From contig DATNFO010000080.1 of NCBI GenBank assembly GCA_035606355.1, forward strand, positions 33,931 to 97,930: DNA of 64,000 nucleotides, in the 5' to 3' direction. The position numbers and the translations under genes are program-made. This document shows, piece after piece, positions 8,322-15,401 of this stretch. The notes under the pieces were generated by a model. It was not told the DNA's origin and searched no databases. It was given only the letters and a program-made list of their open reading frames with translations. The number at the start of each line of letters is the position of its first letter. The stretch's first letter is position 1. This stretch comes from Sulfopaludibacter sp035606355 (lineage in GTDB: Bacteria > Acidobacteriota > Terriglobia > Bryobacterales > Bryobacteraceae).

Positions 8322-9697
8322 TCCATAACGTCCGTCAGGCGGACATCCTTGAGATCGACGTGCCGCTCAATGAACGCGGCAGGCTTGTAAATTACAATGC
8401 CCACATTGCTGATGGAAGGCCCCGCCGGGGTTCGTTCATAGTATTGAAGCGCCACCGGCCACGGTGAATACGGCAGGGGAGCAGTGTTGAACGGAACCAA
8501 CATTTCCTGCGTATCGGTGCTGCGGGCGATCCATTGGCAGCGTCGCAGCAGCAGAAGGGAAGCGCGGGCCTGCGGCGTGACACAGGAGATGGAACCCTCG
8601 CCCTGAGTCGTGCACGCGCCCGGAAGCGCGGCGCTCAAGTCCGCCATGTCGTCCGGCGAAACAGTGGCGGCGCGCTCGAACCATTCCAGTTCCAGATTTC
8701 CCGTGAACTCTAACGGCCGGTTTGCCAGCGCGGGAAGAGTGTTCAGGGGAAGGGCGACGCGCAGCCAGCCGCGCTCGTCGATCACGTCGTGAAGAGCCAC
8801 GACAATCGCCGCGGGACCGTGCGGCAGCGTGCGCAGTTTGCCCATCGCCAGCACGTTCGAACCGTTCGGCAGGCCGCTCACGATCACGGGAATCTCCAGT
8901 GAGGCGTGATTGGGAATGCTCCGCCGAAACATTAAAGGACACTTCCGGCCGGGGTCGAAGGTGATTGCGAGTTGGTTCTCCGGCAACCGCCGCGGCGACG
9001 CCGCGTTTTGGATTGCGGCCTGGGCTTCGCCGGGAAAGTAGCTCGTACCAAGCAGCGCGAGAGCGACGACGGCCGCGAACAGAACCGAAGCCGCCGCAAC
9101 CTGCCGCTGCCGGTATTGGAACCGCACCACGACGGCCGACCCCAAAAGCAAAACCGCGGCAGCAACCCATACCGGAATCCAGTACCAGAACATGTCATTG
9201 AAGATGGCGGCCGCTCCCGCCAGGACGAAGAGAACCAGCATGGCGTGCGCCAGCTTTCGCGTGATACAAGCCAGGGCCATTCCGGGAACGACGAAATAGG
9301 CCGTGAACAAGACCGTCTTCGAGAGGAGGTCGCCGAAGAATCGCATAGGGGAAAGGCCGTGAGCCGCAAACACTATGGCTTGAAACACGAACACGGGAAC
9401 GCAGACCAGCGCCAGGGCCGCGAGAACTTTAGCCGCCAGGATTCGCCGCCAGCCGAGCGGCCGGGTGAGCCAGTATTGACGATCTCCCACCAGGCGCTCG
9501 TCATGGATCAACGCCGTAAGGAAGACCCAGCAGGCGAACGTCGCCGCGACGGGAAGCATTTGCAGCGCGATGGATTGCGTGTCGAATCCGGCTTCCCCTT
9601 TCCCCCACACGGCCGCGAACAACAGGGCCCAAAGCACCACGAGATACATCCACAAATGGCGCAGATCTTTGCGCAGAATCGGCCACACCAGCCTCAT
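8318..9697 (-). CDS. ABC transporter permease, first copy
   Basis: 459 aa with about six or more hydrophobic segments in the N-terminal half (LVVLWALLFAAVWG, VAATFACWVFLTALI, VLAALALVCVPVFVFQAIVF, TAYFVVPGMALACI, AMLVLFVLAGAAAIF, and others), then a soluble domain of about 220 residues. It is homologous along its length to the downstream permease. Its ATG overlaps the ATPase stop by 4 bp and its TGA overlaps the next ATG by 4 bp. Together with the ATPase it would make an ABC-2-like complex, possibly with the two permeases as a heterodimer. Confidence 0.82.
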   Translation of the reverse strand: MRLVWPILRKDLRHLWMYLVVLWALLFAAVWGKGEAGFDTQSIALQMLPVAATFACWVFLTALIHDERLVGDRQYWLTRPLGWRRILAAKVLAALALVCVPVFVFQAIVFAAHGLSPMRFFGDLLSKTVLFTAYFVVPGMALACITRKLAHAMLVLFVLAGAAAIFNDMFWYWIPVWVAAAVLLLGSAVVVRFQYRQRQVAAASVLFAAVVALALLGTSYFPGEAQAAIQNAASPRRLPENQLAITFDPGRKCPLMFRRSIPNHASLEIPVIVSGLPNGSNVLAMGKLRTLPHGPAAIVVALHDVIDERGWLRVALPLNTLPALANRPLEFTGNLELEWFERAATVSPDDMADLSAALPGACTTQGEGSISCVTPQARASLLLLRRCQWIARSTDTQEMLVPFNTAPLPYSPWPVALQYYERTPAGPSISNVGIVIYKPAAFIERHVDLKDVRLTDVME

Positions 9698-10608
9698 ACG
9701 GCCACCTTCTCCGAGCGGCTTTCCACTCCGCGACCGGCGCGCGCCAGGGCCACGAAGATCGCGCGCAAGGGCATCGCCTCAACGCCGATCTCCCGGTATG
9801 CGCCGAAAACTTCGCGATACTCAGCCCCGCCCGTGAAGGCCGAGTCCACCACGCGCAGAACACTGCCGGTTGCTTCGGCGCGCACCCACCGCTCCGGCAG
9901 GATGCGCGGCCGGGCGGCTTCGCCATCGAATGTCAGAGTCACTTCGCGAAAGCGCGCCGTCAGCGACTCCAGTTCCTCGCTGAACCGCAAACGGCCCGCT
10001 TCCAGATACCCGATGTGACTCGCGAAACTTTCGATCTCCGCCAGGTCGTGCGACGAGATCAGGATGGTTGTGCCTTCGGCGCGCGCCAGCAAGCCTTCGA
10101 TGAATTCATCGCGCACGAGAGGGTCGAGTCCCGTGAAGGGCTCGTCGAGCACAATGAGTCCGGGCCGGTACGCCAGCGACGAAGCGAGCGCCGCTTTCAT
10201 GCGCATGCCTCGCGAGAGATGCTTCAGCTTGCGATCCACAGGCAGATCGAATTGGCGCAGCAGCTCTGCTGCGAGCGCATCGTCCCACGTGGGGTAATAG
10301 GGCCGCAGGAAATTCAGGAAGTAGCCGACGGTCATCCAGTCCGGCATCTCCTGGTTCTCCGATACATACCCGATCTTCGCGAACTCCGCGGGACCGAGCC
10401 GCCGCGAATCGACGCCGATTACCTCGCTGCGTCCGGCGCTCGGCCGCACTATATTCATCAGCATTTTGATGGTGGTGGTTTTGCCCGCGCCGTTGGGCCC
10501 TACGAGCGCGAAGATGCTGCCCTCGGGAACCTCCATCGTGAGCCCGTCCACAGCGTCCGACCGCCGGAATCGCTTGGTCAAATCCCATGTGCAAATCGCG
10601 CCGTTCAT
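9694..10608 (-). CDS. ABC transporter ATP-binding protein
   Basis: 304 aa from the ATG at 10608, which overlaps the GntR stop by 4 bp; an in-frame extension upstream only shadows that gene. Walker A is GPNGAGKT (residues 37-44), followed by a Q-loop region (GYVSENQEMPDW), a signature in the variant form LSRGM, Walker B LIVLDEPFTGLD and the H-loop ISSHDLAEIE. The C-terminal 90 residues are a variable accessory domain. It energises the two adjacent permeases. Confidence 0.93.
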   Translation of the reverse strand: MNGAICTWDLTKRFRRSDAVDGLTMEVPEGSIFALVGPNGAGKTTTIKMLMNIVRPSAGRSEVIGVDSRRLGPAEFAKIGYVSENQEMPDWMTVGYFLNFLRPYYPTWDDALAAELLRQFDLPVDRKLKHLSRGMRMKAALASSLAYRPGLIVLDEPFTGLDPLVRDEFIEGLLARAEGTTILISSHDLAEIESFASHIGYLEAGRLRFSEELESLTARFREVTLTFDGEAARPRILPERWVRAEATGSVLRVVDSAFTGGAEYREVFGAYREIGVEAMPLRAIFVALARAGRGVESRSEKVAV

Positions 10609-11024
10609 CGCTTTCTCCGAGCTCCTTTCCCGTTCCCGTTCTGTGGTGCGTCCAGCCGCTCCCAATGCGTTTCCAAGGCCGCCATCACGTCCTCCAGCGG
10701 CATTCCGAGCTTCTTCGCTTCCACGACCAACTGCTCCACTTCGCTATCCAGCAGCCGCGCCCGCGCGGCCGGCGATGCATCCGGCGGGGCAGCCACAACG
10801 GTGCCCATTCCCGCGTGAACCTCAAGCAGCCCCTCGTTCAATAACTGCGTCACCACTTTGTGCGCGGTATTCGGATTGATCTTCAACTCCGTGCTGAGCG
10901 CGCGTACGGAAGGGAAGGGGTCGCCGCGCCGCAATTGTCCGGAGACGAGCGCCTTCTTTGCCGCATACACCACCTGCTCATAGAGCGATGCGCCGGGTTG
11001 GAAGGTGACGCGGAACGGAATCAT
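10605..11024 (-). CDS. GntR-family (YtrA-type) transcriptional regulator
   Basis: 139 aa from ATG 11024, preceded by a GGAG ribosome site. The N-terminal winged helix is typical of the short YtrA subfamily: FQPGASLYEQVVYAAKKALV, GDPFPSVRALSTELKINPNT and AHKVVTQLLNEGLLEVHAG. A short helical tail follows, with no large ligand-binding domain. The start overlaps the 37-codon leader ORF (ATGA) and the stop overlaps the ATPase gene. Such regulators usually repress their own ABC operon. A matching inverted repeat sits on the operon promoter at 11140-11162. Confidence 0.9.
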   Translation of the reverse strand: MIPFRVTFQPGASLYEQVVYAAKKALVSGQLRRGDPFPSVRALSTELKINPNTAHKVVTQLLNEGLLEVHAGMGTVVAAPPDASPAARARLLDSEVEQLVVEAKKLGMPLEDVMAALETHWERLDAPQNGNGKGARRKR

Positions 11025-11134
11025 AGAACCGCTCCGTGGCGGCCCATGTGATAATCCGGCAGCCGCAGGATCGCCCACCAGAAGCGGCGGCAATCCTTGC
11101 GAAACATCTGCCAGACCTGCGCTTGGAACGGCAT
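11021..11134 (-). CDS. 37-codon leader ORF resembling a permease N-terminus
   Basis: This short frame runs from ATG 11134 to TGA 11021-11023. It reads MPFQAQVWQMFRKDCRRFWW followed by about 17 further residues. The W-x-x-x-RKDxRRxW pattern matches the first 15-20 residues of both permeases of the same operon (RTWPILRKDLRRLWLY and LVWPILRKDLRHLWMY). It is joined to the GntR start by the same ATGA overlap used throughout the operon and lies only 2-3 bases from the predicted transcription start. It is either the stump of a third permease gene or a retained leader peptide that couples translation. Confidence 0.5.
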   Translation of the reverse strand: MPFQAQVWQMFRKDCRRFWWAILRLPDYHMGRHGAVL

Positions 11135-11139
11135 CTCAG

Positions 11140-11162
11140 GTGTATTATGATGCGCAGTACAC
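11140..11162 (-). promoter_or_regulatory. Candidate YtrA-type operator GTGTA-N13-TACAC
   Basis: An inverted repeat with 5-base arms GTGTA and TACAC spaced by 13 bases covers the -10 box of the ABC operon promoter. The Bacillus YtrA site is known as AGTGTA-13 bp-TACACT, so this is a close match at the expected place for autorepression by the GntR protein encoded just downstream. Confidence 0.55.
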
Positions 11163-11172
11163 AGCCCGTCAA
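11144..11172 (-). promoter_or_regulatory. Promoter of the ABC operon
   Basis: Reading the minus strand, TTGACG (11172-11167) is separated by 17 bases from CATAAT (11149-11144). The expected transcription start is near 11137, 2-3 bases before the ATG of the leader ORF, so the mRNA would be essentially leaderless. Confidence 0.6.
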
Positions 11173-11209
11173 GAGAAAAGTTTCCCGGCGTCCGCGTTAC
11201 AGTCAAAAC

Positions 11210-12451
11210 ATGGCCCTCGAAATCGGAGACACTGTCGGCGATTACCGGATCATCGGAGTGCTCGGCCGAGGGGGAATGGGCAAGGTTTACCGCGTACGCA
11301 GCCTGCTCACGGACCGCGATGAGGCAATGAAGATCGTGCTTCCCGACCGGGATGACGACCCCGCCGCGGCCGACCGTTTCCTGCGCGAAATTCGCGTTCA
11401 CGCCAGCCTGCAGCACCCGAACATTGCGACTCTGCATACCGCGCTGCGCGTGGAGGGACGCATCGCGATGATTCTGGAACTCATCGAAGGCGCCAGTTTG
11501 GAAGACCTCATCCGCGCGTCCGCGCTGCCGATCGACGACACGGTCCATTACACGTTCCAGGTGCTCTCGGCACTCGGTTTCGCGCATGAACGCGGCGTGA
11601 TTCATCGCGACATCAAGCCCGCCAATATCCTGATCGCGCGGGGTGGAGTCGCCAAGCTGACGGATTTCGGAATCGCCCGCGCGACCGGCGCTGCCCGCAT
11701 CACAGGCACCGGTCTCGCCGTCGGCACACTCGCCTTCATGTCGCCCGAGCAGATCCGCAGCGGCCATGCCGACGAACGGTCGGACATCTACTCGCTAGGG
11801 CTCACTGTCTACGAAGCGCTGACCGGCCGGCGTGCGATGCAAGGCCCTACCGAGCACGCGATCATGGATGCGCAGCTCAACGAGATGCCCACGGACGCCG
11901 CGGTGGTCAATGCGAATGTGCCCGGGACGGTGTCCGCCGCTGTGATGCGCGCCATCGCGAAGGATCCCGCAAATCGTTTTCAGAGCGCGGCCGAGTTTCA
12001 GGGAGCGCTGCGCGGCCATCTGCCCGTGGATTTCGTTCCCACGAAAACCGTGCTCGCATCGGCGAGCCAGCCAGGCGCCGCCGAGCTCGCCGACCTGGAA
12101 GCGAGGCTCGCCAGATCCATAGGGCCGATCGCACGGCGGCTGGTGGCTGATGCCTCGCGCCGTCACACCACGCTGGCGGAGATTCAAGAGGCGCTGTCAA
12201 CCGAAATTCAAGATCCGAAAGCGCGCGCCGAGTTTCTGCAGGGCACATCCACCTCAGCGCAGAAATTCGAAACCGCTGCCCTGGATCGACTGACCGAAGC
12301 AGTCGCGCCGTTCATCGGGCCGATTGCGAAAGTAGTGGTGGCGAGAGCGGCGAAAAAGGCGCACACGGTGGAAGAACTGCATCGGGCGCTGGCGGAGGAG
12401 ATCGAGAACCCGAAAGATCGGGAGGCCTTCCGGAGACGGATAGCGCACTAA
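11210..12451 (+). CDS. Serine/threonine protein kinase with duplicated C-terminal domain
   Basis: 413 aa from ATG 11210; an in-frame ATG pair at 11147/11150 would add about 20 basic residues. The Hanks-type kinase domain spans residues about 10-275: glycine loop VLGRGGMGKVYRV, catalytic lysine in AMKIVLP, HRDIKPANI, DFG, and SPEQ at the activation-loop end. There is no transmembrane helix, so it is cytoplasmic. Residues about 290-410 hold two copies of a 50-residue helical module: SIGPIARRLVADASRRHTTL with EIQEAL, and FIGPIAKVVVARAAKKAHTV with ELHRAL, each ending in an acidic dPK.R..F segment. Similar modules occur after kinases in other bacteria and may mediate oligomerisation. Confidence 0.88.
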   Translation: MALEIGDTVGDYRIIGVLGRGGMGKVYRVRSLLTDRDEAMKIVLPDRDDDPAAADRFLREIRVHASLQHPNIATLHTALRVEGRIAMILELIEGASLEDLIRASALPIDDTVHYTFQVLSALGFAHERGVIHRDIKPANILIARGGVAKLTDFGIARATGAARITGTGLAVGTLAFMSPEQIRSGHADERSDIYSLGLTVYEALTGRRAMQGPTEHAIMDAQLNEMPTDAAVVNANVPGTVSAAVMRAIAKDPANRFQSAAEFQGALRGHLPVDFVPTKTVLASASQPGAAELADLEARLARSIGPIARRLVADASRRHTTLAEIQEALSTEIQDPKARAEFLQGTSTSAQKFETAALDRLTEAVAPFIGPIAKVVVARAAKKAHTVEELHRALAEEIENPKDREAFRRRIAH

Positions 12452-12489
12452 CGTGCGGCGTTTCGAGCGCCTGCGAACGGCCGGTGCTT

Positions 12490-13365
12490 TCAGTTCTCCA
12501 ACATTTTCATTGCTCGTTCCAGGCTTCTTCGCATGCGATTGAAGCTTCCGGCGAGGACGGCGATTTCGTCTTTTCCGGTGGCCGGCAGTTCCGGGATGTC
12601 CATCTTGCCGACGCTGATCTGGTCCGCCATTGCCGAGAGCCTTCGCAAGGGCCGCACCACGGCGAACAGCAGCGCTAAATCCAGCACGACCAAGCTGGCC
12701 AGAAACACTGCCGCGAGTTCCACCATGAGCGTGCGGAATGCCGCGTCCGCCATCTTGACCGGCACCGCCATGGGCACACTCACGATTTGCGCGCCAATGA
12801 TTTCGTGCGGCTGCCAGCCGAAGCCGTTGTTGGAACCGTAGCGGCGGATCATGGCGACCGGCGCTTCTCGCGGCGTGCTGTGGCATTCCATGCACGGCGG
12901 GTCCGCCGCGATCGGCCGCGCCAGGTAAAGGCTGCGGCCCATCGGCGTGTCGCGCTCATTCACAATTTCTTTGAGCCCGCTGCGATTGCGGAACGTGTTG
13001 ATGACATCCGCTTCCCAATCCACGGCGCGATCCCGCAGATTGGTGGGGTTCAGCGCAGCCTCTTTGTATGCGTAGTCCGGATAGTTCGCCCGCAGATAGT
13101 TGAAATCCTCTGTCGCCGCGAAGGCGGGCACCGTTTGCGGCAAAAAGCTCCGCTGGTGCTCCTGCTGGTTCACCAGCAGAGGTTTGATCTGTTTCGTCGT
13201 ATAGTCGCGAGCGCTGCGCATGGCCTCCATCATCAGGCGCGCCTGACGCACTACGTCTTCCCGAGCCGAGTCCTGCAAAAAGTGATGCGATACTGCCGCG
13301 GTGATCGCGAGCCCTGCCCCGAACACCAGTCCCAGAATCAAATTGAATTTCCCTAAGAGTCTCAT
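12490..13365 (-). CDS. DUF3365 haem-binding sensor with HAMP domain
   Basis: 291 aa. An N-terminal membrane helix (residues about 7-28) precedes a periplasmic DUF3365/Tll0287-like domain with one c-type haem motif CMECH (Cys158, Cys161, His162). A second membrane helix spans about 210-235 and a HAMP domain about 236-285. The protein then stops (KMLEN) without a kinase, cyclase or methyl-accepting output domain. Its ATG overlaps the stop of the upstream protease-like gene by 4 bp, so the two are translated together. It may signal through a separate partner. Confidence 0.85.
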   Translation of the reverse strand: MRLLGKFNLILGLVFGAGLAITAAVSHHFLQDSAREDVVRQARLMMEAMRSARDYTTKQIKPLLVNQQEHQRSFLPQTVPAFAATEDFNYLRANYPDYAYKEAALNPTNLRDRAVDWEADVINTFRNRSGLKEIVNERDTPMGRSLYLARPIAADPPCMECHSTPREAPVAMIRRYGSNNGFGWQPHEIIGAQIVSVPMAVPVKMADAAFRTLMVELAAVFLASLVVLDLALLFAVVRPLRRLSAMADQISVGKMDIPELPATGKDEIAVLAGSFNRMRRSLERAMKMLEN

Positions 13366-15344
13366 TGGTCTCCGATCGGAACCATCCGCGAATCGGTATG
13401 GAATTTCCGATAGTCGGAGTAAGTATAAACCACGTGCAGCCGCACGGTCGCCAGCATCAGTAGCTTTGCGCTCAATGTCACCTCATCGCGGGAATCCAGC
13501 CATGTTCCATCTTCGTGGCGCGATTGTTCGAACGTCCAATGCATGGTGCCGGTGGGCACCCGCAGCAGGAACTTCGCCACGGTCACGGGCGCAATGTTGT
13601 CACCCTCCCACCGTGCCCAGCGCGAATCCTGCCGGTCCACCCAAAGTCGAAAGTGAAAACGCGTAAGCACCTTCAGCATCCCGCAGCGAGGCGCCGCATC
13701 CGGCTTAGGTTGCGCGTCGATCATCCAGGCCGGCCGCCCATTCACCGCCGTCTCACCGGCCATGCGGAACGTGAAAACCTGCGTCATTTCGTTCTGACAG
13801 GCGAGCGTCTCAGCGTCGCTCTTTCGGCGTGCGTCCTCGCGTTTCGCGCGGTCCAGGGGCGTTTCGCGGCTTCGCTTCTCCACGGCTTTATCGAAGCGCG
13901 CCTGCTCGGCGCGGGCTTTGGCGCCGGTCAGCGGCTTGCCGTCTTTCTTCACCAGGCGAGCGTACTGCTGGTCGTAGAGATTCAGCACTTCGCGGGTTTC
14001 ACTGCTTGAATCCGTCGGCTGGCCATGTATGTCCAGCTTCTGCTGCTCTTTCGTTTCGAGGTAAACGTAATCTCGCGCGGGCGCCATATCGAGCGACTCG
14101 TATTGCAAGCTGCGCCGGACGATCTCCGCCGCATCCGCGTCCCCCGCGGCAGGCGTCCCGGAAGCGGCGGATGAGGCCGGTATGGGTGCAATCGTGCCCG
14201 CAGTCCCCTCGATCCTCACCTGCATCGCGCGAAAATCCAGGGTCGTGGAGCGGCCTTGCGAGAGCAGATCCATGCCCAGCCAGCCATGCACAAACTCGCT
14301 GTCTTCGATCGGGGCTTGCGAAGACACTTCGGCGTCGCGCAGGATTGTTACCGCGCCGCCGATGCCAACAGTCACTTCGTCCGGAGGGACGGCTGCAAAC
14401 TCGCGCACGAATCGCGGAAAGAACTCGGAATCGGGAGAGCCCGTGTCCAACCCGAGCGTCACACGGCGGCCGGCGATGGATGCCGCGGCCACGGGAAATC
14501 GCAGCCGCGCGAAGCACACATTCGCGCGTGCGAGATCCAGCGGCTCTCCCGGGAACCCGATCTCCAACGTGCCGTCCGAATTCCACCGCAGCGTCTCCAG
14601 CGCCAGCAGCACTGGCATGCCGAGAATGCCGCTCGCCGGACCGCCGCCGTCCGTCGTAATCGCAACCTGCACGTTGCGTAGATAATTGCCGACGATCAGG
14701 TCGTCAATCAGTGCCATCCCGGTCGCCTCTTCGCGGCCCTCAAATGTGGAGAGCGGAATCGAAGCCGGCCGGACGCGCAGTCCCAGGCGCCGCGCCTCCG
14801 ACTGATTGACCGTGGAGATTTCCGAACCGGTGTCGACCAGGTAACTCGCCTCGATGCCATTCACCGTCACGGGAAGATACATGCCGCCGTCCCTCGCCGT
14901 GAACCTCACGCGCGAGAGTCCGCGAACGACGACGAGCTGATCGGGAAGCCCGTTCACCACGTCCAGCAGGCGGCGAGCCTCCGCGACCCGCAGGCGGGCG
15001 GTGGAGGAGCCGGGCCATTTGCGCAGAGCCGCGTCCAGCCGTGTCATGAACTGACGCGCCTCCCGCAGACGGCCGCTCATCATATACATGCGCTCGAGTG
15101 CGAGGCCCGCTTCGAGGGCCTGCATCGGATCCCCTCCGGCGCGCAGTACGCTGTTCAAGTCCCTTTCCGCGCGCGGCCAATTGTGGAACGCGGCCTCAAC
15201 CATGCCGCGATAAAACGCGGGCGCTCGCGTGTCGCGGGTCACTGCATCGCGCAACGCGAACCATTCGTCGCTCTCGTATAGCGGCGCCACGCCCTGAGCG
15301 CGCACCATAGCCGCCATCGCGATGATCAACGCTGCCGCTCGCAT
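13362..15344 (-). CDS. Secreted aspartyl-protease-like protein (two retropepsin-type domains)
   Basis: 660 aa from ATG 15344, where the signal peptide MRAAALIIAMAAMVRAQG begins; the frame upstream of this is spurious. Residues about 30-130 form a helical, TPR-like region (RAERDLNSVLRAGG, LERMYMMSGRLREA). Two retropepsin-like folds follow, with YLVDTGSEIS and LGLDTGSPDSEFF as catalytic Asp-Thr-Gly motifs, plus hydrophobic-Gly motifs GILGMPVL and HGWLGMDLL. The C-terminal 270 residues (YVYLETKEQQKLD onward) are an uncharacterised outer domain. The gene lies divergent to the TPR kinase and is coupled to the haem/HAMP sensor. Confidence 0.83.
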   Translation of the reverse strand: MRAAALIIAMAAMVRAQGVAPLYESDEWFALRDAVTRDTRAPAFYRGMVEAAFHNWPRAERDLNSVLRAGGDPMQALEAGLALERMYMMSGRLREARQFMTRLDAALRKWPGSSTARLRVAEARRLLDVVNGLPDQLVVVRGLSRVRFTARDGGMYLPVTVNGIEASYLVDTGSEISTVNQSEARRLGLRVRPASIPLSTFEGREEATGMALIDDLIVGNYLRNVQVAITTDGGGPASGILGMPVLLALETLRWNSDGTLEIGFPGEPLDLARANVCFARLRFPVAAASIAGRRVTLGLDTGSPDSEFFPRFVREFAAVPPDEVTVGIGGAVTILRDAEVSSQAPIEDSEFVHGWLGMDLLSQGRSTTLDFRAMQVRIEGTAGTIAPIPASSAASGTPAAGDADAAEIVRRSLQYESLDMAPARDYVYLETKEQQKLDIHGQPTDSSSETREVLNLYDQQYARLVKKDGKPLTGAKARAEQARFDKAVEKRSRETPLDRAKREDARRKSDAETLACQNEMTQVFTFRMAGETAVNGRPAWMIDAQPKPDAAPRCGMLKVLTRFHFRLWVDRQDSRWARWEGDNIAPVTVAKFLLRVPTGTMHWTFEQSRHEDGTWLDSRDEVTLSAKLLMLATVRLHVVYTYSDYRKFHTDSRMVPIGDQ

Positions 15345-15401
15345 TCCGTCCCGCCGCCAGTATACCGCCGCGCCAAAATGCCGAGTACAATATGAACCAC
15401 T

